Shown piece by piece: positions 43,693-52,993 of a stretch of DNA of 64,000 nt. Each line of letters starts with the position of its first letter. Position 1 is the first letter of the stretch. Under the pieces are notes generated by a model that was given only the letters and a program-made list of their open reading frames with translations, searched no databases and had not been told where the DNA came from. The translations under genes and the position numbers were made by a program. Location: the NCBI GenBank assembly GCA_052066835.1, contig JBQHRJ010000009.1; one strand, given 5' to 3'. The DNA comes from UBA2821 sp902763335. Its GTDB lineage: Bacteria; Bacillota; Clostridia; Lachnospirales; Lachnospiraceae.

Positions 43693-45057
43693 ATGAACGA
43701 TTTTCCAACAAATGTAAAAGAAAAATTGAATTCCATTATCTCGGATATGGCAGATCATCACTGGCTTTTTTCTAAACACCCCGGTCATGATTTCATGCGT
43801 CAGAATCTTGGCAAATTATCTTTCTATGATACCATGCGGATGATTATTGGTATGGGAAAAGGAAACACAAATGATGAAATTATGGATTACTTTGATCTGG
43901 ATCCGGAACGCATTCCTTCCCAGTCCGCATTCAATCAGCGCAGAGGTCAGATTACGCTTTCCGCTTTCGAATATTTATTCTCTGAATTCTCATCTTCCTT
44001 TCCTTCAACAACAAACAAATTTAAGGATCACTGTATCCTTGCCTGTGACGGATGCCACGTTGTTTATGCTACTAATTCCGAGATTATCGAGGATTATAAT
44101 AAACCGCGTCTTATTGATTATAAAGGCTACAACCATATGCATCTTAATGGTTTTGTTGATGTGATCAGCAAGGCTTTTCTAGACGTTGTTATACAGCCCG
44201 GACAGGAGCCCGACGAACGTGAGGCTTTTCATACCATGCTTGACCATTTTAAGCCGGATGATCCGGAAAAATATATCGTTACCGCTGACAGGGGCTACGA
44301 ATCCTACGATTTACTGTTCCACTGCGAATTAAAACACATGAACTATGTTTTCAGGGTAAAAGCCCCTTCCTCCTCAAGGAGTCTGCTCTCATCCTATATC
44401 TCCGAGCTTCCGGATGACCAGGACGAATTCGATGTTACCATTAAACGTTTTTTCACGGACAGATACACCAACATCATGAAAGAACAGTCCGATGTTTACC
44501 GCTATATGAATCCCAGCAAAAACATTCCGCACCTCCAGCCTCTTTTAAACAACCGGCACCTTTATTTTATGCAGTTTCGGGTCGTTAAAATCAAGGTTGC
44601 AGAAAACACTTACGAATATATGATTACCAATCTGCCCCATACTTTTGATCTGGAAGACATCAAGGAGTGTTACCACTGGCGCTGGGGTATTGAAGTTTCC
44701 TTCCGCTATCTCAAACATGCAAACGGACTTCTCTATTTTCATTCCAAAAAGCCGGAATTCCTGAAGCAGGAAATCTATGCCAACCTGACACTTTACAATT
44801 TTGGAATCTTTCTTGCAAACGAAGCAGCAGAAGAAAACCAGAAAAAACAACGTAATAAAAATAACAAATATAACTACGAAATCGACTTTTCATCAGCGTT
44901 AAAAATGGCAAGAAAATTCTTTATCCGAAAGGATTCCCCTAAGCCGGTAAATATCATTAAACTGATGATGAAATACGTCCACGCAGTAAAAACGGAATTC
45001 CGACAATTTGACCGCCCGCTTCGCGGAATCGGAGCAATTCACTTCGGATACGGGTAA
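43693..45057 (+). CDS. IS4-family transposase
   Basis: This 454-residue DDE transposase has ILACDGCHV (first Asp), IVTADRGYES (second Asp), and YHWRWGIEVSFRYLK, the IS4 Y-x2-R-x3-E-x6-K signature with the catalytic Glu. N-terminal residues 1-100 form the DNA-binding region. AGGAGG precedes the ATG. Codons are richer in C than in the host genes, a sign of foreign origin. The reading frame is intact, so the element may be active. Confidence 0.93.
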   Translation: MNDFPTNVKEKLNSIISDMADHHWLFSKHPGHDFMRQNLGKLSFYDTMRMIIGMGKGNTNDEIMDYFDLDPERIPSQSAFNQRRGQITLSAFEYLFSEFSSSFPSTTNKFKDHCILACDGCHVVYATNSEIIEDYNKPRLIDYKGYNHMHLNGFVDVISKAFLDVVIQPGQEPDEREAFHTMLDHFKPDDPEKYIVTADRGYESYDLLFHCELKHMNYVFRVKAPSSSRSLLSSYISELPDDQDEFDVTIKRFFTDRYTNIMKEQSDVYRYMNPSKNIPHLQPLLNNRHLYFMQFRVVKIKVAENTYEYMITNLPHTFDLEDIKECYHWRWGIEVSFRYLKHANGLLYFHSKKPEFLKQEIYANLTLYNFGIFLANEAAEENQKKQRNKNNKYNYEIDFSSALKMARKFFIRKDSPKPVNIIKLMMKYVHAVKTEFRQFDRPLRGIGAIHFGYG

Positions 45058-45403
45058 CCTCAGCAACTGAATATTTTTTTATTTTGGCAGATGATAACCA
45101 TCTGTCTTTTTGGCGTGATTATTTTTCCTATTTTTGTGTCAAAAAATAACAGAATTTTTCATTTTCTAATGCCTGAACAAAAAATCGAACATAGAGCTTA
45201 ATGGCATTGCCACTGTGTCTTGCATATAATCAGTAATCCAAGCATCCAAAAAAACGATATTTTCTTCCAAATTCTCATAATAAACTCCATTCCGCAGACA
45301 CTTTGATTTTATGTAATCGCGAGCTGAATGTCAGCCTCAGTTCTGTGATACAGACTACTTGTGGCATCTGCGGCACAAATAGCCATGTTCATAAATAATT
45401 GTT

Positions 45404-46246
45404 CTAATTCAGTTGTAAAGATTTAGAAACATAATAATGAAAATGATTCCTTCTGCAATACTTTTTAATCTTATTCACCAGGCTCCTGCTTCCGGTATAT
45501 TCCAACAGATACACCTCTACACCCTCCCGATAACATGTCTTTACATATTTCTGAAAGTATCTCCTGGTATTTTTATTCTGAACCGAAAACTTACCTGTAT
45601 CAAAATTAATTTTGCTCCAAACCCCTTCCTGATTCACCCCTGTCATAATATCTGAAAGGCTTCCATACCTATCCCAATATTTCATTACATATGTATCTCC
45701 GCCATTAATAATCACCGGCTTACCTAATTTCATAAGATGCTTTAAAATTTTTGTCAAACCCTTGAATATTTTTGCCTTTGGATACTCGTAATACACATCA
45801 CAATTATCTATGAAAAAGCCGTCAATCCCCTTCCTGATAAGATTTTTTTCCAATGAAGCAAGGTGCTTCTGCCATCCGGTCTTCGATACATCCATCCATT
45901 TCTCATCTGCCCAGTTCTCGTACTCTCCCATTGCCCATTTTGAATACTTTTTATAGTATCCACGAAATTTCTCAACAGAACCAATGTTTAAATAAGTATA
46001 TACCGTGCAACCACTATCCTTTAAATACTTAATTTCTCTTTTAGAAAAATATTGTGCATCAATCACAACTGTCTTATAGTCTGCCATTTTCTCAAGCCCT
46101 GAGGAGTCAAGTCCAATGAATACCCCATAGTCCTTCTTCCCTGATGTGTTAGCTGACACATCTTTAACAAACAGAAACGGTAGGAAAAATGTTATTAAAA
46201 GAAATATAACAACTGCGCTTTTGAACTTTTTCTTCATCCAGACCAC
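45404..46246 (-). CDS. GH114-like secreted endo-alpha-1,4-polygalactosaminidase homologue
   Basis: This 280-residue protein has a signal peptide or anchor (KKFKSAVVIFLLITFFLPFLFV) and then a TIM-barrel domain of the GH114/TM1410 type: YKTVVIDAQYFSKREIKYLKDSG, VYTYLNIGSVEKFR, KGIDGFFIDNCDVY, VIINGGDTYV and EGVEVYLLEYTG. Family members cut galactosaminogalactan-like polymers; the substrate here is unknown. GTG 46246 is 10 bases after GGAGG; ATG 46237 is the alternative. It lies between the complete IS and a truncated copy of the same IS, on the opposite strand, and looks like recently acquired DNA. Confidence 0.75.
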   Translation of the reverse strand: MVWMKKKFKSAVVIFLLITFFLPFLFVKDVSANTSGKKDYGVFIGLDSSGLEKMADYKTVVIDAQYFSKREIKYLKDSGCTVYTYLNIGSVEKFRGYYKKYSKWAMGEYENWADEKWMDVSKTGWQKHLASLEKNLIRKGIDGFFIDNCDVYYEYPKAKIFKGLTKILKHLMKLGKPVIINGGDTYVMKYWDRYGSLSDIMTGVNQEGVWSKINFDTGKFSVQNKNTRRYFQKYVKTCYREGVEVYLLEYTGSRSLVNKIKKYCRRNHFHYYVSKSLQLN

Positions 46247-46411
46247 AATAAATACGCCTCCTTTTACTCCCAAATATACTTCTGAATAATATTATATATC
46301 TATGTATAAATATATGCAATAGCTGCCTCCATAGCCAACTCCCAAATCGACTAGCATATACCACTATCTTTACCGCTAAATTGGTATAAAAATAAGGACT
46401 AAAAAATTTAA

Positions 46412-46426
46412 TGGGGTCTGACCCCA
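46412..46426 (+). other. TGGGGTC-T-GACCCCA palindrome
   Basis: A 15-base near-perfect palindrome preceded by TTTAA lies 7 bases before the truncated IS copy. Similar GGGGTC-GACCCC palindromes flank REP-associated (RAYT) and IS200-like elements in many bacteria, so it may be a remnant of one. Confidence 0.4.
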
Positions 46427-46433
46427 CTGTGGT

Positions 46434-46912
46434 CAATGCCATTTTATCCCCCTGTCTTAACAGCTTCTCTCGAATAAAATAGTGCCCTCCCCTTGCCATA
46501 TGTAGGTTTTCTCTCTTTTCAAGCTGATCCTGGGACTGACACTTCCTTAACAATTCTGTAACATTTTTTATGAATTCTTTTATTTTTCCCTATTGACAAA
46601 TCAAATAAAATGTGCGGCCACCTTGTTGTCCATTGGAACAACAAGGTGGCCCTTAGTTTATCAGGGTAATTGATTCCACCTCGAATCATACAATTACCAA
46701 ACTAAGGAGGCACATTTATATTATGAACGATTTTCCAACAAATGTAAAAGAAAAATTGAATTCCATTATCTCGGATATGGCAGATCATCACTGGCTTTTT
46801 TCTAAACACCCCGGTCATGATTTCATGCGTCAGAATCTTGGCAAATTATCTTTCTATGATACCATGCGGATGATTATTGGTATGGGAAAAGGAAACACAA
46901 ATGATGAAATTA
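46434..46912 (+). mobile_element. Truncated second copy of the IS4-family element
   Basis: The 479 bases are identical to 43404-43882 except for one base (C at 46615, A at 43585). Similarity stops abruptly after 46912 inside the transposase gene. It includes the left end, the hairpin and the first part of the gene. The near identity shows that the duplication is recent. Confidence 0.92.
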
Positions 46913-46995
46913 AGGAAATTCAGAAATTGTTGCTTCAGCAGAGTCGTGGAGCTGAAATTGCAAGACAAATTTTAGGATTAATGGCGGTTCATTAA
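46723..46995 (+). pseudogene. Truncated transposase, first 63 codons fused to host sequence
   Basis: The frame keeps residues 1-63 of the transposase, then runs into KEIQKLLLQQSRGAEIARQI and LGLMAVH before a stop at 46993. The tail is not transposase and looks like the end of another coding gene, so the junction may have fused the IS to a disrupted gene. No activity is expected. Confidence 0.8.
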
Positions 46996-47036
46996 TATGA
47001 TGTTTGATATATATGATTAAAAGAGAAGTTAGATAT

Positions 47037-47071
47037 AAAAAATAGGTAGCTTTTGAGGCTACCTATTTTTT
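47037..47071. terminator. Strong bidirectional terminator
   Basis: TAGGTAGC (47043-47050) pairs with GCTACCTA (47058-47065), with A6 on one side and T6 on the other. It ends the LRR gene on the minus strand and stops transcripts from the IS remnant. Confidence 0.85.
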
Positions 47072-47082
47072 ATATCCGATGT

Positions 47083-48402
47083 TTATTTTGTAATCTTTAT
47101 TTTAGCTGTGTTGCTCCAGTCACCATATACTTTCTTTCCAGTAGAATCATTTTTATATGCTCTTGCACGTACATAGTAGGATTTCTTAAGTTTTAATCCC
47201 TTTGCGGTATATGAACGTGAAGAAGTTGTAACGGATTTGGCACCATTCATGTTTGATTTTACTGAATACTGAATCTGATATCCGTCAGCTTTGCTTACTT
47301 TTGTAAGCTTTATAGCCATAGCCTTACCTGACTTGTTGGCAAGTGATGGTTTTGCTGCTCTGGCAAGAGCTATCTTTGTCCAATGGGCATAGAGCGTTGA
47401 GTTGACTCTTGTTGTTATAAGAGTGTCAGATTTTATCTTTTTGCCACCATTGGCTTTTGTATACCATCCTGCAAATATGTATCCTTTTCTTGTAGGAGCA
47501 GGAAGATTTCCGTAATATGTTTCTGACAATACATTTTTCTTTGTCGGTGATACCTTGCCGCCAGTAGGATTAAGTGTCAGAACGGATTTGTACTGTATGT
47601 AACTTAAGGTTGTATAAGCCGGAGTGTTTATACAGTAAGTTTCAGCCGTAGAACCACGGTTTGCTTTTATGGAAGCATTATATCCAAAGGCCTCTTTGCC
47701 TATTACGACATCCATTGATTTTACCGTTGCAGAAACTTTTGTTCCCGAAAAGGCATTAGCTTTTATAATGGCTATGTGTTCCGGAATGGTTACATTAATG
47801 GAGCTGATATTGGCAAAAGCATTGCTTTCAATAGATGAAATATTATCAGGTATATTAATATTAGTCAGTGATGTGAAAGTGAAAGCACTGTCACCGATAG
47901 TTAAAAGACCTTCGTGCAGTTTACATGTTTTCAGACCTGACATACTAAAAGCTGAATTACCTATTGTGGCAACACTTGAAGGAATGTCTATGTCGGTGAG
48001 CTGATCATTATCATAAAATGCACCTATACCTATGGATTCAACAGTGTTTCCTATGTCTACACTCTGGAGATTCGACAATCCATAACGACCGTTAAGACCA
48101 CCGGCGTTAGAATTGTAGCTTGCCGTAAATGAATAATCACCTATGGATGTGACTCCGTCTTCAATGGTTACAGTGTAAATGCCATTTGCAATTGATCCGA
48201 AATAATTCATGGTTTCATTGCTCCACATATCTCCTGTTCCTGATATGGTGAGGTGTCCTACAGTATCGAGTGTAGCATATACATTGTCTCCACACTGTAT
48301 GGAAGTGTCATCAGCACTTGCAGTACAAGGCTGTGCGGCAGCGATAAAAACTGTTGATGCAAAAGCCATCGCTGCAACGGTAAATTTCTTAAGATTTTTC
48401 AT
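47083..48402 (-). CDS. Secreted leucine-rich repeat (BspA-like) surface protein
   Basis: This 439-residue protein has a signal peptide (MKNLKKFTVAAMAFASTVFIAAAQ). About 200 residues of BspA/LRR_5 repeats follow (TSIGDYSFTA, ESIGIGAFYDN, ATIGNSAFSMSGLKTCKL, TIGDSAF), then an InlB B-repeat (GKVSPTKKN to FAGWYTKANGGKK to YAHWTK), and a C-terminal Fn3-like domain (ADGYQIQYSVKSNMNG to YKNDSTGKKVYGDWS). There is no LPxTG anchor. It may bind host or microbial ligands at the surface. Confidence 0.88.
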   Translation of the reverse strand: MKNLKKFTVAAMAFASTVFIAAAQPCTASADDTSIQCGDNVYATLDTVGHLTISGTGDMWSNETMNYFGSIANGIYTVTIEDGVTSIGDYSFTASYNSNAGGLNGRYGLSNLQSVDIGNTVESIGIGAFYDNDQLTDIDIPSSVATIGNSAFSMSGLKTCKLHEGLLTIGDSAFTFTSLTNINIPDNISSIESNAFANISSINVTIPEHIAIIKANAFSGTKVSATVKSMDVVIGKEAFGYNASIKANRGSTAETYCINTPAYTTLSYIQYKSVLTLNPTGGKVSPTKKNVLSETYYGNLPAPTRKGYIFAGWYTKANGGKKIKSDTLITTRVNSTLYAHWTKIALARAAKPSLANKSGKAMAIKLTKVSKADGYQIQYSVKSNMNGAKSVTTSSRSYTAKGLKLKKSYYVRARAYKNDSTGKKVYGDWSNTAKIKITK

Positions 48403-48615
48403 AAGTCAAATACCCTTATCCTTTCTTTTTTTAATAATAGATAATTGTAAAAATCTGTTACATGTACTATGTATTGTACAATATTCTAAGCTGCAATTCA
48501 AGTGAACAGATGGCGCTAAACATATTGATAATGTGTGTGGTAAAACCGCCTTAAATATGGTAAAATTAATAGATGATTTAATGCTGGATTTTCAGAGCGG
48601 GAAAGAGAGGAAAAC

Positions 48616-49182
48616 ATGTCAAAACAACATTGGAAAGCAGGCAATATGGTGTACCCTGTGCCGGCAGTCATGGTGAGCTGTCAGGCACCGGGACAGAAGC
48701 CGAATATTATAACTGTGGCATGGTGTGGAACTATATGTACCTCACCGGCTATGCTGTATATATCTGTCAGACCGGAGAGATATTCGTATGACATAATAAA
48801 ATCTACGGGAGAATTTGTGGTGAATCTTGTCACAAAAGATCTTACATATGCGACGGATTATTGTGGTGTAAAGTCAGGAAGAGACGTTGACAAATTTGCG
48901 GAGATGAATCTCACACCATTAAAATCACAGTTTGTTGCAGCACCGGGTATAGATGAGAGTCCGGTGAACATAGAATGTAAAGTAAAGGATGTATTGGAAC
49001 TTGGTTCGCATCATATGTTTATCGCAGAAGTTATGGGGGTAACGGTAGATGAAAAATATATGAGTGAGACCGGAAAATTTGAATTAAACAGCACGGGACT
49101 TGTAGCTTATTCTCACGGAGAGTATTTTCAGCTTGGCGAAAAGAGAGGAAGTTTTGGATATTCTGTGAGAAAGAAAAAGTAA
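48616..49182 (+). CDS. Flavin reductase-like (FMN-binding) protein
   Basis: This 188-residue protein has the flavin reductase domain: VMVSCQAPGQKPNIITVAWCGTI, then MLYISVRPERYSYDIIKSTGEFVVNLVT, CGVKSGRDVDKF, and HHMFIAEVMGVTVDE. These proteins bind FMN as split-barrel dimers and reduce flavins or other substrates. A Cys in CGVKSG is typical of a subclass in anaerobes. GGGAAAGAGAGG lies upstream. It precedes the OLD nuclease gene by 33 bases and may be in the same transcript. Confidence 0.88.
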   Translation: MSKQHWKAGNMVYPVPAVMVSCQAPGQKPNIITVAWCGTICTSPAMLYISVRPERYSYDIIKSTGEFVVNLVTKDLTYATDYCGVKSGRDVDKFAEMNLTPLKSQFVAAPGIDESPVNIECKVKDVLELGSHHMFIAEVMGVTVDEKYMSETGKFELNSTGLVAYSHGEYFQLGEKRGSFGYSVRKKK

Positions 49183-49215
49183 ATTCTGCAAAACGTCTGC
49201 GGAAAGGAGTAATGT

Positions 49216-51126
49216 ATGAAGATTAGTTCTGTAATAATTGAAAATTTTAAATCTATCCGACACATGGAGATTAATGATATTGATAATGCATTTATTCTGG
49301 TCGGAAAGAATAATACGGGAAAGACGGCTGTGCTTGATGCGATACGTGCGGTTGCAGGTGACTATGTGATAGAACCGGAAAATTTTAATGTAAAGGGACA
49401 GAATGTAGAGATAACGGTAACTCTTGATATAGACGATGAAGATTTGTATCTTATGAATCAGAGCGGGGTGGTGTCAAAATATAAAAGATATGAACTGTGG
49501 TACAAAGATTTTACTTCAAAATTGCCGTCATATCAGGATGGAAAGCTAAAATTTACATATATTGTAAATAAGGATGGAAAGGCACGTTACAATGACGGTT
49601 TCCGAAAAAACAACATATATATACCGCAGGTATTTCCTAAGGTGTATTATATAGACAATCAGAGGGACATCACGGACTTTGAGGATGGTCTTTTGAGAAT
49701 ACAGGGAAATGATGAGCTTAACAATCTTAAGCAGCATATATGTATGTTTGACAAGACGAGGAAATGTAATAACTGTTTTGACTGTATCGGTGTCATAAAT
49801 AAGAAAAGACCTGAAGAACTGACAATTACAGAGACATCAAAGTTGATGGAATATAAGATTTACAATATCAAGCTTGATAAGTTTGCAGAAACGGTAAATC
49901 AGAGTTTCCGCAAAAATGGTGCATATTCGCAGTCAATCAAATACGAGGTGCACTATGATGCGAAGGATTCTTTCAGGATGAAAACGATGGTATATAATGA
50001 GGACCGAGATGTGGAATGTGAGATAAACAGCATGAGTGCCGGTTTAAAGAGTATATATCTGCTATCGCTTATCGAGACCTACATACAGGAAAATAATAAA
50101 ATATCGAACATTGTCATGATAGAAGATCCGGAGAGCTATCTGCATCCACAGCTTCAAAAATCAGCCAGTGAGATTTTGTATCGTCTGTCGAAAAAAAATC
50201 AGGTGATATTTTCTACACACTCACCAAATATGCTGTTTAATTTTTCATCAAAACAGATTAAACAGGTAGTGCTTGATGAGGAATATTATACTGTTGTAAA
50301 TGAAGATACGGATATAGATGAGATACTTGATGATCTGGGATATACGGCAAATGATCTGATGAACGTCAGCTTTGTGTTTATAGTTGAGGGAAAGCAGGAC
50401 AGCAACAGACTGCCTATGCTTCTTGAAAAATATTACTCGGAAATATACGATGAAGAGGGAATGTTGCAGCGAATATCCATAATTCCGACAAATAGCTGTA
50501 CCAACATTAAGACATACGCAAACCTTAAGTATATAAATAAACTTTATCTCAAAGACCAGTTTCTGATGATAAGGGATAGTGACGGTAAGAATCCGAAACA
50601 TCTTGTGAAGCAGCTTTGCAGTTATTATGGTCAGAGGGCAAAGGAGGATATAGAGAATATACCAAGGGTTACACCGAAGAATGTATTGGTACTCAGATAT
50701 TATTCGTTTGAAAATTATTTTCTTGACCCGAAGATAATGGCACAGATAGGTGTTGTAAAATCAGAAGAAGATTTTTACAATATTTTATGGAAAAAATATA
50801 AGGATTATCTGTACAAACTGCCAAGCATGAAACGTATGTGCAGGATAAAAAATGTCAGGATAAGCCGCAAGGAAGACTTAAAGGCAAATATGGAAAATAT
50901 CAGAATATTCGTGCGTGGACATAACCTGTATGATATATTCTATGGAAGATACAGAAATGATGCCGAGACGGAAATTCTGAAAAAATATATAGATGTCGCA
51001 CCAAGGGAAAACTTTGCCAATATACTTGATGCCATAGATTCGTTTGTATATTTTGAAAACAGAAAGAAAAAAGGCGAAAATGAAGAGACTGAAAGTTATA
51101 GGACAGAAAAGGAAGAACACCGATGA
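49216..51126 (+). CDS. OLD-family ATP-dependent nuclease (AAA ATPase + TOPRIM)
   Basis: The 636-residue protein has an ABC/SMC-type ATPase with GKNNTGKT (Walker A, residues 30-37), SMSAGLKSIYLLSLIE (signature), IVMIEDPESYLHPQLQ (Walker B) and STHSP (His switch). A TOPRIM domain follows, with VFIVEGKQDSNRL and RDSDG (conserved Glu and Asp pair). Between the ATPase halves lies an insert with C176, C184, C187 and C190 (CNNCFDC), a possible zinc knuckle. OLD proteins are DNA nucleases, several acting in phage defence, but here no helicase partner (GajB) is adjacent. GGAAAGGAG precedes the ATG. The stop overlaps the next start (ATGA). Confidence 0.87.
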   Translation: MKISSVIIENFKSIRHMEINDIDNAFILVGKNNTGKTAVLDAIRAVAGDYVIEPENFNVKGQNVEITVTLDIDDEDLYLMNQSGVVSKYKRYELWYKDFTSKLPSYQDGKLKFTYIVNKDGKARYNDGFRKNNIYIPQVFPKVYYIDNQRDITDFEDGLLRIQGNDELNNLKQHICMFDKTRKCNNCFDCIGVINKKRPEELTITETSKLMEYKIYNIKLDKFAETVNQSFRKNGAYSQSIKYEVHYDAKDSFRMKTMVYNEDRDVECEINSMSAGLKSIYLLSLIETYIQENNKISNIVMIEDPESYLHPQLQKSASEILYRLSKKNQVIFSTHSPNMLFNFSSKQIKQVVLDEEYYTVVNEDTDIDEILDDLGYTANDLMNVSFVFIVEGKQDSNRLPMLLEKYYSEIYDEEGMLQRISIIPTNSCTNIKTYANLKYINKLYLKDQFLMIRDSDGKNPKHLVKQLCSYYGQRAKEDIENIPRVTPKNVLVLRYYSFENYFLDPKIMAQIGVVKSEEDFYNILWKKYKDYLYKLPSMKRMCRIKNVRISRKEDLKANMENIRIFVRGHNLYDIFYGRYRNDAETEILKKYIDVAPRENFANILDAIDSFVYFENRKKKGENEETESYRTEKEEHR

Positions 51127-51635
51127 ACTGGGAAAAAGGAAATAACATTATACTGATAGGCATGCCGGGAGTCGGCAAAAGTACAATAGGGGTAATATTA
51201 GCAAAGATAATGGGATACAGATTCGTGGATGCGGATATAGTCATTCAGGAGCAGGAAGGAAGACTGCTTAAAGACATTATTGCACAGGAAGGTGTGGATG
51301 GATTTATTAAAATAGAGGACAGGGTAAACCGGAATCTGAACATGAAAAAAGCAGTCATTGCTACAGGAGGCAGTGCCGTGTACGGTAAAAATGCCATGCA
51401 GAATTATAAGGAGACATCTACTATAATATATCTTAAGCTGGATTATGAGACACTTGATAACAGACTCAGTGATATAAAAGGAAGAGGAGTTGTATTAAGG
51501 GATGGCCAGACGTTAAAAGATATATATGATGAGAGAACAAAGCTGTATGAGAAATATGCAGATATCATTATCGATGAGGGCAGTCTTGATGTTGAAAAGA
51601 CAGTGGAGAGACTTCTTGAGGAATTGGAATCATAG
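51123..51635 (+). CDS. Shikimate kinase-like protein
   Basis: This 170-residue kinase has GMPGVGKSTIG (P-loop), FVDADIVIQ (with the shikimate-contact Asp), IKGRGVVLRD (lid) and DERTKLYEKYAD. It is AroK-like. Two substrate-site features are changed: the FR-x-x-E motif reads FIKIE, and GGG reads GGS. The fold is kept, but activity on shikimate is uncertain. No other aro gene is near. The ATG overlaps the nuclease stop, so the two are translationally coupled. Confidence 0.78.
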   Translation: MNWEKGNNIILIGMPGVGKSTIGVILAKIMGYRFVDADIVIQEQEGRLLKDIIAQEGVDGFIKIEDRVNRNLNMKKAVIATGGSAVYGKNAMQNYKETSTIIYLKLDYETLDNRLSDIKGRGVVLRDGQTLKDIYDERTKLYEKYADIIIDEGSLDVEKTVERLLEELES

Positions 51636-51670
51636 CAGACATTGTTTGCGGAGCTGCAACTGACAGGTGC

Positions 51671-51699
51671 TTGCGAATAATACGGTGTTATGCTATAAA
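51671..51699 (+). promoter_or_regulatory. Promoter of the Ig-like surface protein gene
   Basis: TTGCGA (51671-51676), 17 bases, TATAAA (51694-51699). Confidence 0.55.
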
Positions 51700-51766
51700 A
51701 ATTATAACAAAATTGTCTGTGGACGGTTTGTTGTAAATAAAAGACCAAAAGGAAAGGATGAAAAGT

Positions 51767-52867
51767 ATGAGAAAGTTAGGGAAAATGATTGCTGCAACAG
51801 TGTTTGCAGTGACGATGACAGTAGGAATGGCATTTACGACATTTGCTGCTACAAATGAAAAGAATGCGGAGTACACAAAGGTAAACGTGGCACAGGTGGA
51901 GGATATTACAGATTTACTTAATGTATCTGATTCCGGTGCGGTAAATAAGTTGGAGAATATTGACGGAGAAGGGTTGTACAGCTATTATTACACATTTAAG
52001 CTGAGCAAGGCCTCATATGTAGATATTAAATCATATGCGAAACTTGTAAATTATAATTTTCAGGCCGATATGATGTTATATCTTGGAACAGACAAAACAT
52101 TTGCGGCAAGTCCGGTTATTGAATCATGGATGGATGGTGATGGCAAGGAATATAAGACTATGCTCGAAGCGGGTACATATTATATTAAGATATGCTGTGA
52201 CATTCATAAAGATGCGGGATTTACCAATGAGAAGACTGTGAATTTTGCCATATATACACAGCCGATTAACAGAAGTGGTGCAAAGGGAAGCACGATGAAG
52301 ACAGCGATGACTATTAAAAATACCACGATAGGATGTGTTACAAGTACATCAAAAAATCAGTGGTTTAAAATAAATGCACCTCAGAAAAGTGATGTTACAT
52401 TAAAGTCAGTTATAACTGCTCCGACACAGTGGAATGAAGGAAGAGCTAATGTGTGTGCATATGATAAAAATGGTGCGATGATATCTTCAAAGGTGAGTAT
52501 GGCAACCAATTCAAATAATTCGGCAACGATTACGCTTAAGGGTGTAAAAGGTACGGTATATGTATGTGTGGCAGCAGAATCAGGAGTGTTTAATGTATCA
52601 CAGACAGCAGTTGTCAAAGATAAGTATAAACCGTCTGCACCGTCTGTATCACCGTGTAAGAAAGGTGCCAAAGTCGTTTCGGGAAAGGGCGAGGCAAATG
52701 CAAATGTAATCGTTAAATTTAATGGAAAGACTTATAAAGGTAAGGTCGACAAGAAGGGTAAATTTAAAGTAAATGTTGCAGCACTTAAAGCAGGCAGCAA
52801 AGTTGTTGTGTCTCTCAAGGATGCAGCAGGAAATACTTCAGCAGCAAAGACTGTTGTTGTCAGGTGA
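51767..52867 (+). CDS. Secreted protein with C-terminal Ig-like domain
   Basis: This 366-residue protein has a signal peptide (RKLGKMIAATVFAVTMTVGMAFTTFA). Two similar beta-rich regions of about 110 residues follow, of the PPC or jelly-roll type: YYYTFKLSKASYVDIKSYAK, then NQWFKINAPQKSDVTLKSVI. A C-terminal bacterial Ig-like domain (SGKGEANANVIVKFNGKTYK to VVSLKDAAGNTSA) completes it. There is no sortase motif. It is probably released or wall-associated; the function is unknown. ATG 51767 lies 9 bases after GGAAAGG. Confidence 0.75.
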   Translation: MRKLGKMIAATVFAVTMTVGMAFTTFAATNEKNAEYTKVNVAQVEDITDLLNVSDSGAVNKLENIDGEGLYSYYYTFKLSKASYVDIKSYAKLVNYNFQADMMLYLGTDKTFAASPVIESWMDGDGKEYKTMLEAGTYYIKICCDIHKDAGFTNEKTVNFAIYTQPINRSGAKGSTMKTAMTIKNTTIGCVTSTSKNQWFKINAPQKSDVTLKSVITAPTQWNEGRANVCAYDKNGAMISSKVSMATNSNNSATITLKGVKGTVYVCVAAESGVFNVSQTAVVKDKYKPSAPSVSPCKKGAKVVSGKGEANANVIVKFNGKTYKGKVDKKGKFKVNVAALKAGSKVVVSLKDAAGNTSAAKTVVVR

Positions 52868-52884
52868 TTCTCAAAATAAAAAAC

Positions 52885-52913
52885 TTGACACTATTGAAAA
52901 GCGGCAGTAAGAT
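52885..52913 (+). promoter_or_regulatory. Promoter of ilvE
   Basis: TTGACA (52885-52890), 17 bases, TAAGAT (52908-52913). The leader of about 80 bases has a weak hairpin (GCAAGAAA / TTTCTTAC). Confidence 0.6.
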
Positions 52914-52993
52914 ATCTCTATAGATTTTTACGTTTGCAAGAAATAGATAAATAGGTTTCTTACAAGCAATGCAGACGAAAGGAAGAATGAGAC

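Larger units (their letters stand above)
43404..45209 (+). mobile_element. Complete IS4-family insertion sequence, about 1.8 kb
   Basis: The left end CAATGCCATT (43404-43413) is matched by the right end AATGGCATTG (45200-45209), a perfect 10-bp terminal inverted repeat. The left boundary is confirmed because the second copy (46434) starts at the same base. The element encodes one transposase. No clear target duplication is visible: left flank GAGAGA, right flank CCACTG. Confidence 0.85.

Noticed and set aside
43847..44164. 105-codon frame inside the transposase gene
   Set aside because: It is an alternative frame of the transposase, without start signals, and IS4 elements do not use frameshifting here.
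49216..51126. Gabija defence system
   Set aside because: The OLD-family nuclease resembles GajA, but no UvrD-like helicase (GajB) gene is next to it; the neighbour is a kinase.
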